From: Duganella sp. BuS-21
Lineage (GTDB): Bacteria > Pseudomonadota > Gammaproteobacteria > Burkholderiales > Burkholderiaceae_D
Reading direction: 5' to 3'
Assembly: GCA_041874725.1 (NCBI GenBank)
Contig: CP097466.1
Span: 2,976,001 to 3,040,000 of the forward strand
DNA: 64,000 bases
Made by a program: the position numbers and the translations under genes. Each line of letters opens with the position of its first letter. Position 1 is the first letter of the stretch. Below are positions 34,444 through 41,869 of this stretch, in pieces. The notes beneath the pieces are model-generated. The model was not told the DNA's origin and did not search any database. It saw nothing but the letters and a program-made list of their open reading frames with translations.

Positions 34444-34872
34444 ATGGCATCTGATTTTTACAAGTACTTCAAAGAGAACATGGACAGCCTGGGGCTTGAT
34501 TGCCCCGAGACGCTGTTTGCCACCAAGGGCACCGCAATTTCGACAGCGGCAACAATTTTGGCCGCCATTCAGCAGCACGGCTCCAAGGTCACCGTGGCGG
34601 AGTTGATTGGTGCGGGAACCGGGCTCGAAAAACTCATTTATCTCGGGGCGTTGCGGGCTTCGTTCTACGTCGGCGCTGTGGTCGGCAGCATCGCGGTCGC
34701 TACCGGGCGGAGTTTGGCTGGCGGCATTTCATTGGCGGATGTGTTGATGGAGGCTCAAAGCAATCACTTGCATCGTCCTTGGCTCGCGGGCGTGCTGATG
34801 CGCTGGCCTGGCATTTATCAGCCACAAGTGAAATCCAGAAAGCACTATCGCCAGTCCTGGAGCCGGCCATGA
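34444..34872 (+). CDS. Uncharacterised protein with Gly/Ala-rich hydrophobic middle
   Basis: 142 residues beginning MASDFYKYFKENMDSLGLD. The middle (ISTAATILAAIQQH, LGALRASFYVGAVVGSIAVA) has two hydrophobic, glycine-containing helices. The tail is basic with Trp (RPWLAGVLMRWPG). Good AGGAG site. The stop overlaps the ATG of the next gene (ATGA), so both are made together. Neighbouring repeats and an AT-rich leader suggest acquisition by transfer. I do not recognise it; a small toxin-like membrane protein is one possibility. Confidence 0.6.
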   Translation: MASDFYKYFKENMDSLGLDCPETLFATKGTAISTAATILAAIQQHGSKVTVAELIGAGTGLEKLIYLGALRASFYVGAVVGSIAVATGRSLAGGISLADVLMEAQSNHLHRPWLAGVLMRWPGIYQPQVKSRKHYRQSWSRP

Positions 34873-35144
34873 GAGATCGGTATGCGCTGCTTCTTTGTGC
34901 TGGTGTTTGTTCGGTGGCGGCGTGGGCTTCGTGGCGTTGGTGGGGCGAGCACATCACCTTTGCGTTGCTGGTGCTGCTGTTGGTGGCCTATGCCGTCGAC
35001 AATTTTCAGTTGCGAAAACAGGTTCGCGGCCTGCTGGCGGAGCGTGACCGGCGCGAGCGCGCTGAGCGGAAGAGGGCGTTGTTTCGCGTGATGCAAAGCC
35101 TGCTTGCCGTGCGCGAAAAAAAAGCCGGGACTGGCCCGGCCTAA
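34869..35144 (+). CDS. Small two-helix membrane protein
   Basis: 91 residues: RYALLLCAGVCSVAAWASWRW and HITFALLVLLLVAYAVD are membrane helices, followed by a highly charged coiled-coil tail (RKQVRGLLAERDRRERAERK). Begins inside the stop of the preceding gene (four-base overlap). The last codons are built from the terminator of the convergent pirin operon. Partner of the upstream gene; function unknown. Confidence 0.6.
   Translation: MRDRYALLLCAGVCSVAAWASWRWWGEHITFALLVLLLVAYAVDNFQLRKQVRGLLAERDRRERAERKRALFRVMQSLLAVREKKAGTGPA
35116..35140 (-). terminator. Rho-independent terminator of the azoreductase-pirin operon
   Basis: On the minus strand GCCGGG-CCAGT-CCCGGC is followed by eight Ts. It lies 68 bp beyond the pirin stop codon and overlaps the 3' end of the convergent small membrane-protein gene. 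Confidence 0.75.
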
Positions 35145-35162
35145 TAGGGAGAGTGTGTTCGG

Positions 35163-35198
35163 CAGCCGCAGGCGCGGGAGGTCCCCGCCTGGCGGCTG
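35163..35198. repeat. Hairpin between convergent genes
   Basis: CAGCCGC/GCGGCTG and AGGCG/CGCCT form a nearly continuous stem with one bulge. No T run follows on either strand. It may protect 3' ends or end transcription of the coupled membrane-protein genes. Confidence 0.4.
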
Positions 35199-35207
35199 TT
35201 GACACTT

Positions 35208-36101
35208 TTACGCCTGGGCTTCTTCACCCAGCTTGCCAGCGCGGAAGTCTTCGACGGCGGCGAAGATTTCGGCCTGGGTGTTCATCACGAACGGGCCGTA
35301 TTGCGCAATCGGCTCGTTCAGCGGCTGGCCGGCGATCAGGATGAAGCGGCTGGCTTCGTCCGTACTCACTACCACGCCATCCGCACCCTTGGTGTTGGCC
35401 AAGATCGCCATGCGGCCCGATGCCACCGCCTTGCCATCCACATTCACCGATCCGCGATAGGTGAAGATGAAGGCGTTGTGACCTTCCGGCAGCACCTGGC
35501 TGAAGCTGGCGCCGGCCGGCAGATGCACGTCCAGGTACAGCGGCTCGGTGACTTCGCGTTGCACGGCGCCATCCACACCGTGGCTGCGTCCTGCAATCAC
35601 TTTGACCGCCGCGCCTTGCTCGGTGTCGAACACCGGCACATCTGCGCCGTTGAAGTCGCGATACCACGGGTCGCGCAGCTTGTCCTTGGCCGGCAGGTTG
35701 AGCCACAGCTGGAAGCCTTCCATCACGCCGTCTTCCTGCTCCGGCATTTCGGAGTGGATCACGCCACGGCCGGCCGTCATCCATTGCACGCCGCCGTTGG
35801 TCAGCAGGCCTTCGTTGCCGGCGCTGTCCTTGTGGCGCATGCGGCCTTCGATCATGTAGGTCACCGTTTCAAAGCCGCGATGCGGGTGGCTCGGAAAACC
35901 GGCGATGTAATCGTTGGCCTGGTCGCTGCCGAAGTTGTCGAGCATCAGGAACGGATCGAGGCGGCGTTGCAGCGTTTGCGTCAGCACGCGGTTGATCTTC
36001 ACGCCGGCGCCATCCATGACGGCCTGGCCGGTGATGATGCGTTCAACACTGCGTGCGTTCGATACTTGATCACTTACTTTGGTATTGACTTGCACCGTCA
36101 T
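35208..36101 (-). CDS. Pirin family protein
   Basis: 297 residues, bicupin. The metal-binding pattern is FPSHPHRGFETVTYMIEG plus HSEMPE, with the family phrase GGVQWMTAGRGVIHSEMP. Pirins often have quercetinase or redox-sensing roles. It follows the azoreductase gene by 22 bp on the same strand, suggesting a quinone/flavonoid stress operon controlled by the divergent LysR protein. Confidence 0.92.
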   Translation of the reverse strand: MTVQVNTKVSDQVSNARSVERIITGQAVMDGAGVKINRVLTQTLQRRLDPFLMLDNFGSDQANDYIAGFPSHPHRGFETVTYMIEGRMRHKDSAGNEGLLTNGGVQWMTAGRGVIHSEMPEQEDGVMEGFQLWLNLPAKDKLRDPWYRDFNGADVPVFDTEQGAAVKVIAGRSHGVDGAVQREVTEPLYLDVHLPAGASFSQVLPEGHNAFIFTYRGSVNVDGKAVASGRMAILANTKGADGVVVSTDEASRFILIAGQPLNEPIAQYGPFVMNTQAEIFAAVEDFRAGKLGEEAQA

Positions 36102-36123
36102 GGCGTTCTCCAGATTCTAAAAT

Positions 36124-36723
36124 TTATACCAGTACTGCGTTGATCTCCGCTTCCGCCTGGGCTTGCGCTTTGGCGACGGCTTCCGGACCCATGCCCAGGC
36201 CTTCGGCAAATACATACTGCACATCGGTCAGGCCGACAAAGCTCAGGAACATCTTGATGTGCGCCAGTTGCGTGTCGGTCGGTGCATCACGGTGCAGGCC
36301 GCCACGCGACAGGGTCACGTAGACTTTTTTACCGGTCAGCAGGCCGACCGGGCCGGTTGGACCGTACTTGAAGGTGACGCCGGCGCGGGCAATCGCGTCG
36401 AACCAGGTTTTCAGCTGGGCGGTGATGCCGAAGTTGTAGGTCGGGGCACCGATTACGATCACGTCGGCCGCTTGCACTTGGGCGATCAGTGCGTCGTCCT
36501 GCGCTACGCGGGCGGCTTGCTCTGCGCTGCGCTGCTCGGCCGGGGTGAACAGCGCTTGCAGCGCGGTTTCGTCCAGCACTGGGTGTGGATCGGCAGCCAG
36601 GTCGCGGCGGGTCAGGGTGGCGCCGGTGTTGGCGGCGGTGATTTTGGCTACCAGGGCATCGGCCAGACGGGTCGATTCGGAACCGGTGCTGCGGGCGCTG
36701 GAATTGATTTGAAGGATGTTCAT
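36124..36723 (-). CDS. azoR: FMN-dependent NADH-azoreductase (AzoR/AcpD)
   Basis: 199 residues, flavodoxin-like fold. N-terminal FMN phosphate loop [16 protein letters not shown], then [20 protein letters not shown] and TLSRGGLH, all AzoR marks. Reduces quinones and azo dyes with NADH. ATG 36723 follows a TAGGAGCAACG site. An in-frame extension runs upstream across the divergent regulator and is not real. Confidence 0.93.
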   Translation of the reverse strand: MNILQINSSARSTGSESTRLADALVAKITAANTGATLTRRDLAADPHPVLDETALQALFTPAEQRSAEQAARVAQDDALIAQVQAADVIVIGAPTYNFGITAQLKTWFDAIARAGVTFKYGPTGPVGLLTGKKVYVTLSRGGLHRDAPTDTQLAHIKMFLSFVGLTDVQYVFAEGLGMGPEAVAKAQAQAEAEINAVLV

Positions 36724-36841
36724 GGCGTTGCTCCTAGAAAGTTGTTTGATGTGCTGCGTCGATGGAGTAACTTTAATCGTTTCAAAACCAATGCGGAAGA
36801 CGCTAAAATGGATAACATTAATCCACTGATGGAACAATCCT

Positions 36842-37753
36842 ATGGAAATCGACCCTGGCGACCTGCTTTTGTTCGCACGCATTGTTGAATGCGGCAGTTT
36901 CAGCCTGGCGGCGGAGCGGGTGCAGCTGCCGAAATCCACCGTCTCACGGCGCATCACGCTGCTGGAAGGGAAGTTGGGCGAGCGTCTGCTCCAGCGCACC
37001 ACACGCAAGCTGGTGCTGACCGAGTTTGGCGCCAGCCTGCTGGAGCATGCGCGCAAGGTGGCGGACGAGACCGAGGCGGCCGGCGCGCTAGCGCAGCACC
37101 GGCAGGGCGCGCCGAGCGGTTTGTTGCGGGTGTCGATGCCGGCCGACTTCGCCAACGTGGCAACCAGCGCGGTGCTGGCCGCATTCCTGAACCGCTACCC
37201 GGCGATTTCGCTGGAGCTGGACTTGTCGCCGCGCCGGGTGGATCTGGTGGCGGAGGGCTTCGACCTGGCGATTCGCATGGGCAATCTGCCGGACGACGCC
37301 ACGCTGGCGGCGCGGCGCATCACGACCAGCTCGCTGGCGCTGTACGCCTCGCCCATGTACACCAATTTCCGCGGCCTGCCCGAGCATCCCGACGATTTGT
37401 TCAAGCACGATTTGCTGAGTTTGCCGCCGCGCCTGAACGGGTTGATACGCTGGCATCTGCTGCGCGGCAAAACCTCGTGGGAGCGCGAGTTGCCGGTGCG
37501 CTTGCTGGCGAATTCGCCGGAGCTGCTGGTGCGCATGGCGGCCACCGGCATCGGCATCGGCGCCTCGACCGAGGCGATTGCGCGGCCGTATTTGCAGACG
37601 GGGGAGTTGGTGCGGGTGCTGCCCGAGTGGAGCTTTCCGCAGGTAACGGGCTGGGCGGTGTTCCCGGGACGGCGGCTGATGCCGGCCAAGACCCGGGTCT
37701 TCATTGATGCGCTGGAAGCGGCCTTTGCGACGGGGGCGCCAGCCGGCATGTGA
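36842..37753 (+). CDS. LysR family transcriptional regulator
   Basis: 303 residues. The N-terminal winged helix ([38 protein letters not shown]) is followed by a substrate-binding domain of two lobes ([35 protein letters not shown]). Transcribed away from the azoR-pirin operon across a 118-bp gap, the classic layout for a LysR activator of its neighbour. Its stop abuts the stop of the convergent psd gene. Confidence 0.93.
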   Translation: MEIDPGDLLLFARIVECGSFSLAAERVQLPKSTVSRRITLLEGKLGERLLQRTTRKLVLTEFGASLLEHARKVADETEAAGALAQHRQGAPSGLLRVSMPADFANVATSAVLAAFLNRYPAISLELDLSPRRVDLVAEGFDLAIRMGNLPDDATLAARRITTSSLALYASPMYTNFRGLPEHPDDLFKHDLLSLPPRLNGLIRWHLLRGKTSWERELPVRLLANSPELLVRMAATGIGIGASTEAIARPYLQTGELVRVLPEWSFPQVTGWAVFPGRRLMPAKTRVFIDALEAAFATGAPAGM

Positions 37754-38599
37754 TTACTTTAGCTGCGCCATTTCCTCGCCCAGCTGGACGGGGGCGGCGG
37801 CTTGCCAGGCAGGATTGAACTTCAGCACATCCCGCTGGAACAGCATCACCACGGTGGAGCCGAGCAGGAAGCGGCCGAGTTCCTCGCCTTTTTTCAGCAC
37901 GATGTTCTGGTCGGCGTAGCTCCACTCGGTGACTTGCGGCAGGCGCGGCGGATTGACCACGCCGTGCCACACGGTGGCCATGCTGCCGACGATGGTGGCG
38001 CCGACCAGCGTCATCACGAACGGGCCGTGGGCGGTGTCGAACACGCAGACCACGCGCTCGTTGCGGGCGAACAGGCCCGGGATGCCGCGCGCGGTGGTAG
38101 GGTTGACCGAGAACAGCTCGCCCGGCACGTAGATCATGCGGGTCAGCTTGCCGTCGATCGGCATGTGGATGCGGTGGTAGTCGCGCGGGCTCAGGTAGAG
38201 GTTGGCGAAGCTGCCGTGCTGGAATTGCGCGGCCAGCTGGGCGTCGCCGCCGACCAGCGCGGTGGTGCTGAACTGGTGGCCCTTGGCCTGGAAAATCTGG
38301 TCGTCGTTGATATCGCCGAACTGGCTGATGCGGCCGTCGACCGGGCAGACATAGGCGGCGTCGGCCAACGGACGCGCGTCCGGGCGCAGGGCGCGGGTAA
38401 AGAATTCGTTAAAGCTTTTGTAATGGGCGATATTCGGATCGAGCGCCTCGTCCATATTGACGTTATAGCGCCCCACGAACCAGCGGATCAGGCGCGTCGT
38501 GTTATTGCCCCACTTGGCGCCGGCCACCCAGCCCGCGAAATTAGTCAGCGCGCTCTTCGGGAGCAAATATTGCGGCAAAACAGCTAAACGGTCGGACAC
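37754..38599 (-). CDS. psd: Phosphatidylserine decarboxylase proenzyme
   Basis: 281 residues. Makes phosphatidylethanolamine at the inner membrane. Self-cleavage motif LGST is present in GRFLLGSTVVML, giving the pyruvoyl-bearing alpha chain. Other marks are NEFFTRALRPDARP, CPVDGRISQ, YLSPRDYHRIHMP and VGATIVGS. Complete and without frame damage. Alone on its strand. Confidence 0.96.
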   Translation of the reverse strand: MSDRLAVLPQYLLPKSALTNFAGWVAGAKWGNNTTRLIRWFVGRYNVNMDEALDPNIAHYKSFNEFFTRALRPDARPLADAAYVCPVDGRISQFGDINDDQIFQAKGHQFSTTALVGGDAQLAAQFQHGSFANLYLSPRDYHRIHMPIDGKLTRMIYVPGELFSVNPTTARGIPGLFARNERVVCVFDTAHGPFVMTLVGATIVGSMATVWHGVVNPPRLPQVTEWSYADQNIVLKKGEELGRFLLGSTVVMLFQRDVLKFNPAWQAAAPVQLGEEMAQLK

Positions 38600-38663
38600 G
38601 ATAACAATCCATACAAATTAACGATCGCGCATTATAACGTTGTATGGCCGGAATACAGCAAAT

Positions 38664-38966
38664 TCACGCCTTGCGAACAACGGCGCAAATGATGACGACA
38701 TTTTCATAGGTATAGCCAAATATCTTGTATCGCTGGGCGGATGGAGCCGCGAGAATGAATTGATGTAATTCATTCCCTCCTGGAAAAATGTCTGATCCTG
38801 TCAATGCGATCGGCTCCCAGCCAAATTGCTTGGTAAAGTCTTCCCAGCTGTACTGCTGTGAAGTGATTTTTTCCAAGCCCGCGAACACGTCAATGGATGC
38901 GAGGCTTCCCAAGTCAGCCAAGCTGTCGCGGAAGCGGTAGTCACTTTCGAAGTCGATTTTAACCAA
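38664..38966 (-). CDS. Small uncharacterised protein, second of an overlapping pair
   Basis: 100 residues beginning MVKIDFESDYRFRDSLADLG and ending KIFGYTYENVVIICAVVRKA. No signal peptide. It overlaps the 77-residue gene upstream by eight bases, so the two are coupled. Lower GC than most neighbours. The layout (short charged protein, then about 100 residues) resembles toxin-antitoxin pairs, but I cannot place either protein in a known family. Confidence 0.6.
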   Translation of the reverse strand: MVKIDFESDYRFRDSLADLGSLASIDVFAGLEKITSQQYSWEDFTKQFGWEPIALTGSDIFPGGNELHQFILAAPSAQRYKIFGYTYENVVIICAVVRKA

Positions 38967-39192
38967 GGCCGTCTTTGATCTTTTGTTTCAGTGCCGCGAT
39001 TTCGTTGGCGAAATCCTCTTGGGTTGCCGGCTTCACCTTGCCAGAAGCAAGGACTTTCTTGTGGTAGCTTAGGTCGAAACCTGGTGGAAGTTCAGGCTTA
39101 TCCATGCGGGCGCCCCCCAGGATTGCGGGGCGGTCGTTGGTAATGTAGGGTTGTTCAGTATTGACTGGCGCGGTATTGAGTTTGCGGTTCAT
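38959..39192 (-). CDS. Small uncharacterised protein, first of an overlapping pair
   Basis: 77 residues; ATG 39192 follows CCAGGAGGCTCGCC, a strong ribosome-binding site. N-terminal half looks disordered (NTAPVNTEQPYITNDRPAIL). The C-terminal half is a charged helix (EDFANEIAALKQKIKDGLG) preceded by PPGFDLSYHKKVLASGKVKP. Could be an antitoxin-like partner of the overlapping gene; that is a guess from layout. Confidence 0.6.
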   Translation of the reverse strand: MNRKLNTAPVNTEQPYITNDRPAILGGARMDKPELPPGFDLSYHKKVLASGKVKPATQEDFANEIAALKQKIKDGLG

Positions 39193-39291
39193 GGCGAGCC
39201 TCCTGGATGTTCGATTATGCGCGTTTTTTTACTCGCAGGTTTGATCTGGCATAATCCACGCTAACTCATCCTACAACTGACCCTTATTCGT

Positions 39292-41478
39292 ATGAAGCCT
39301 GCCATCGCCATCGCCGTGTTGTCTGTGTGTGCCGTTGCCCAAGCCGAGGTGGAGCGGCCTAAAGAGGCGGAAATGCAGAAGGTGGAGGTGAAGGGCTCGG
39401 CCGCCAAATATGATGCGCGCCGCGATGATACCGCTAGCAAGACGGTCGTCAGCGCCGAGGAAATCCAGAAATACGGCGATACCTCAGTCAACGATGTGCT
39501 CAAGCGCCTGCCCGGCATTACCGTCGGCGGCGCCGCCGGCCGCCCCGGCGGCGAAATCCGCATGCGCGGGCTTGGCGCCGGTTACACCCAGATCCTGATC
39601 AACGGCGAACGCGCGCCGGCCGGTTTCTCCATCGACAGCCTGGCGCCGGACGTGATCGAACGCATCGAGGTGCTGCGCGCCGCCAGCGCGGAATTCAGCA
39701 CCCAGTCGATCGCCGGTACCATCAATATCGTGTTGAAGAAGGCGCTCAAATCGGCCCAGCGCGAAGTGAAATTCAGCCAGGCCAAGGGCAGCAAATCCAG
39801 CTCGCCAAGCATGAGTTTGCAGATGTCGGACAAGGGCGTCGGCACTTCATATTCGCTGGGCGCCAACGCCTGGCGCTTCATGTCCAACCGTATGACGCCG
39901 ACCTGGGAAACCGGCGCCGACGGCGACGGCGTGCCCAAGCTCTCACGCGCCTCCACCTGGCAGGACCAGGGACGCGGCCAAGGCTTCAATCTGTCGCCGC
40001 GCATCAACTGGACCCTGGAGAACGGCGACACCGTCACCTCCCAAAGCTTCGTGAACTGGAACAGCTTCGCCAGCAACAGCCACGGCCGTACGACCACCGC
40101 GTTCGGCGCCGGCCCGGACTACGACCGCACCGACAACACCTACAGCAATCACAACGGCTTCGGCCGCACCGACTTGAACTGGGTACACAAGCTGGGGCAG
40201 GGCGCCAAGCTGGACCTGAAAGCCGCCTACAGCATGGCGCGCAGCAGCGCCGATTCGCTGCAGTTCGCCGGCAGCAACGGCCTGCCCGCCACTCTGCTGC
40301 GCACCGTGCACGGCGAAAGCCAGGAGCAGGGCTGGAGCACGCAGGGTAAATACTCGCTGCCTTACACTTTCAGCACGCCGGCCGAGGGCGAGCCCGACGC
40401 CACCGAACACGCCTTGTCCATGGGCTGGGACGCCGGCATTACCGACCGCGACGACAGCCGCGTCCAGCGCGACGCCGACCTGCCCGGCAGCGCGCCGATG
40501 AACAGCGACGAAGGCTTCAGCGCCAAGGTCACGCGCCTGGCGCTGTACGGCCAGGACGAGTGGAACATCACGCCGCGCTGGTCGATCTACACCGGCGTGC
40601 GCTGGGAAGGCCTGGAAACGCGCGCCGACGGCGGCGCCATCGACGCCGTGCAAAACCGCTCCAGCGTGTTCAGCCCTATCATGCAGACGCTGTTCAAGCT
40701 GCCCAATAAAAAGGATCAGCTGCGCCTGGCCGTGACCCGCACCTACAAGGCGCCATCCACCGCCACGCTGATTCCGCGCAAATTCAGTTCGATCAACAAC
40801 AGCCCGACCGAGCCCGACCGTCGTGGCAATCCAGACTTGAAGCCGGAATTGGCGCTGGGCCTGGATGCTTCCTTCGAACACTATTGGGGCGACGGCGGCC
40901 TGCTGAGCGCCAGCGCCTCGGTGCGCCGCATCCAGAACTACACTCATCAGGGTTTGCTGTACGAAGACCAGCGCTGGATCTCGACTTCCATCAACGACGG
41001 CCGTGCCGAAACCCGTGGCATCGAACTGGAAGCCAAGTTCCCGGTCAGCGCCCTGATGGACGACGCGCCCAAGCTCGACCTGCGCGCCAGCGTCAGCCGC
41101 AACTGGTCGCGGGTGGACAGCGTGCCCGGCCCGGACAACCGCCTGGACCAGCAAGTACCGCTCAGCGCCACCCTCGGCGTCGACTACAAGACCGCCGACG
41201 GCCAGGTCAGCACCGGCAGCAGCTTCAGCTTCCGCAACGGCGGCCTGGCCCGCCTGAGCGGCACGCAGGGCGGCTACACCTCGGTACGCCGTGACCTGGA
41301 CGTGTACGCCTTGTGGAAGCTCGACCAGCAAAACAGCCTGCGCGTGGCTGTCTCCAATCTGTTGGCCCAGGACTACACCACCGAGAGCCTGTACAGCGAC
41401 GCCAACGGCTCGCTCAACCGTCGGACCGTGGCCGACGGCGAAACCCAGCTGCGAGTAACGGTAGAGGCCCGCTTCTGA
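39292..41478 (+). CDS. TonB-dependent outer-membrane receptor
   Basis: 728 residues. Signal peptide (AIAIAVLSVCAVAQA), TonB-box region around MQKVEVKGS, plug domain (TVVSAEEIQKYGDTSVNDVL, GEIRMRGLG, GTINIVLKKAL), then a 22-strand barrel ending in Phe (LRVTVEARF). Substrate, a ferric siderophore or other large ligand, is not evident. No TonB/ExbBD, siderophore or regulator genes lie beside it. The start codon lacks a good ribosome-binding site. Confidence 0.93.
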   Translation: MKPAIAIAVLSVCAVAQAEVERPKEAEMQKVEVKGSAAKYDARRDDTASKTVVSAEEIQKYGDTSVNDVLKRLPGITVGGAAGRPGGEIRMRGLGAGYTQILINGERAPAGFSIDSLAPDVIERIEVLRAASAEFSTQSIAGTINIVLKKALKSAQREVKFSQAKGSKSSSPSMSLQMSDKGVGTSYSLGANAWRFMSNRMTPTWETGADGDGVPKLSRASTWQDQGRGQGFNLSPRINWTLENGDTVTSQSFVNWNSFASNSHGRTTTAFGAGPDYDRTDNTYSNHNGFGRTDLNWVHKLGQGAKLDLKAAYSMARSSADSLQFAGSNGLPATLLRTVHGESQEQGWSTQGKYSLPYTFSTPAEGEPDATEHALSMGWDAGITDRDDSRVQRDADLPGSAPMNSDEGFSAKVTRLALYGQDEWNITPRWSIYTGVRWEGLETRADGGAIDAVQNRSSVFSPIMQTLFKLPNKKDQLRLAVTRTYKAPSTATLIPRKFSSINNSPTEPDRRGNPDLKPELALGLDASFEHYWGDGGLLSASASVRRIQNYTHQGLLYEDQRWISTSINDGRAETRGIELEAKFPVSALMDDAPKLDLRASVSRNWSRVDSVPGPDNRLDQQVPLSATLGVDYKTADGQVSTGSSFSFRNGGLARLSGTQGGYTSVRRDLDVYALWKLDQQNSLRVAVSNLLAQDYTTESLYSDANGSLNRRTVADGETQLRVTVEARF

Positions 41479-41485
41479 CGATGGT

Positions 41486-41869
41486 ATGATTTCCACGGTG
41501 AACTCTCTTGCCGTGGGAATATTTCTGAAAACCACCGACGCGACCGATATTCTCCAGCCCGACGATGCAAGCCTGCGTCTGGCGCTGGCCGAAGTGCGGG
41601 ATCTACAGCGCACCGTGGTGGCGCTGCGCGCGGAACTGGAGCTGTCACAGCAGGAAGGCCAGCGGCAGGTGCAGGACGCCGTCTCGGCCGCCCAGGGCGA
41701 CATCCTGCAACTGCGCGACACCATCGTCGCCCTGCGGTTGAGCCTGGAGCGCGCGGCACAGGAGCGCATCGATGCGTTGCAGTCCGCCTCCGCCGCCCAC
41801 CACGCCGAAATCGCCCAGTTGCAGGACACCATCCGCGCCATGCGCAGCGCGCTGGAGTCCAAGCCATGA
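41486..41869 (+). CDS. Small coiled-coil protein coupled to the adenylate cyclase
   Basis: 127 residues, almost entirely heptad-like helix from residue 27 (LRLALAEVRDLQRTVVALRA ... LQDTIRAMRSALESKP). It contains two similar units: ILQLRDTIVALRLSLE and IAQLQDTIRAMRSALE. The stop overlaps the cyclase ATG by four bases. Likely forms a coiled coil that partners or regulates the cyclase. The start is uncertain: ATG 41486 has no clear ribosome-binding site. Confidence 0.6.
   Translation: MISTVNSLAVGIFLKTTDATDILQPDDASLRLALAEVRDLQRTVVALRAELELSQQEGQRQVQDAVSAAQGDILQLRDTIVALRLSLERAAQERIDALQSASAAHHAEIAQLQDTIRAMRSALESKP

Noticed and set aside
36724..37155. In-frame upstream extension of the azoreductase (to 343 residues)
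   Set aside because: It runs antisense through the LysR gene; homology and the TAGGAG site place the start at 36723.
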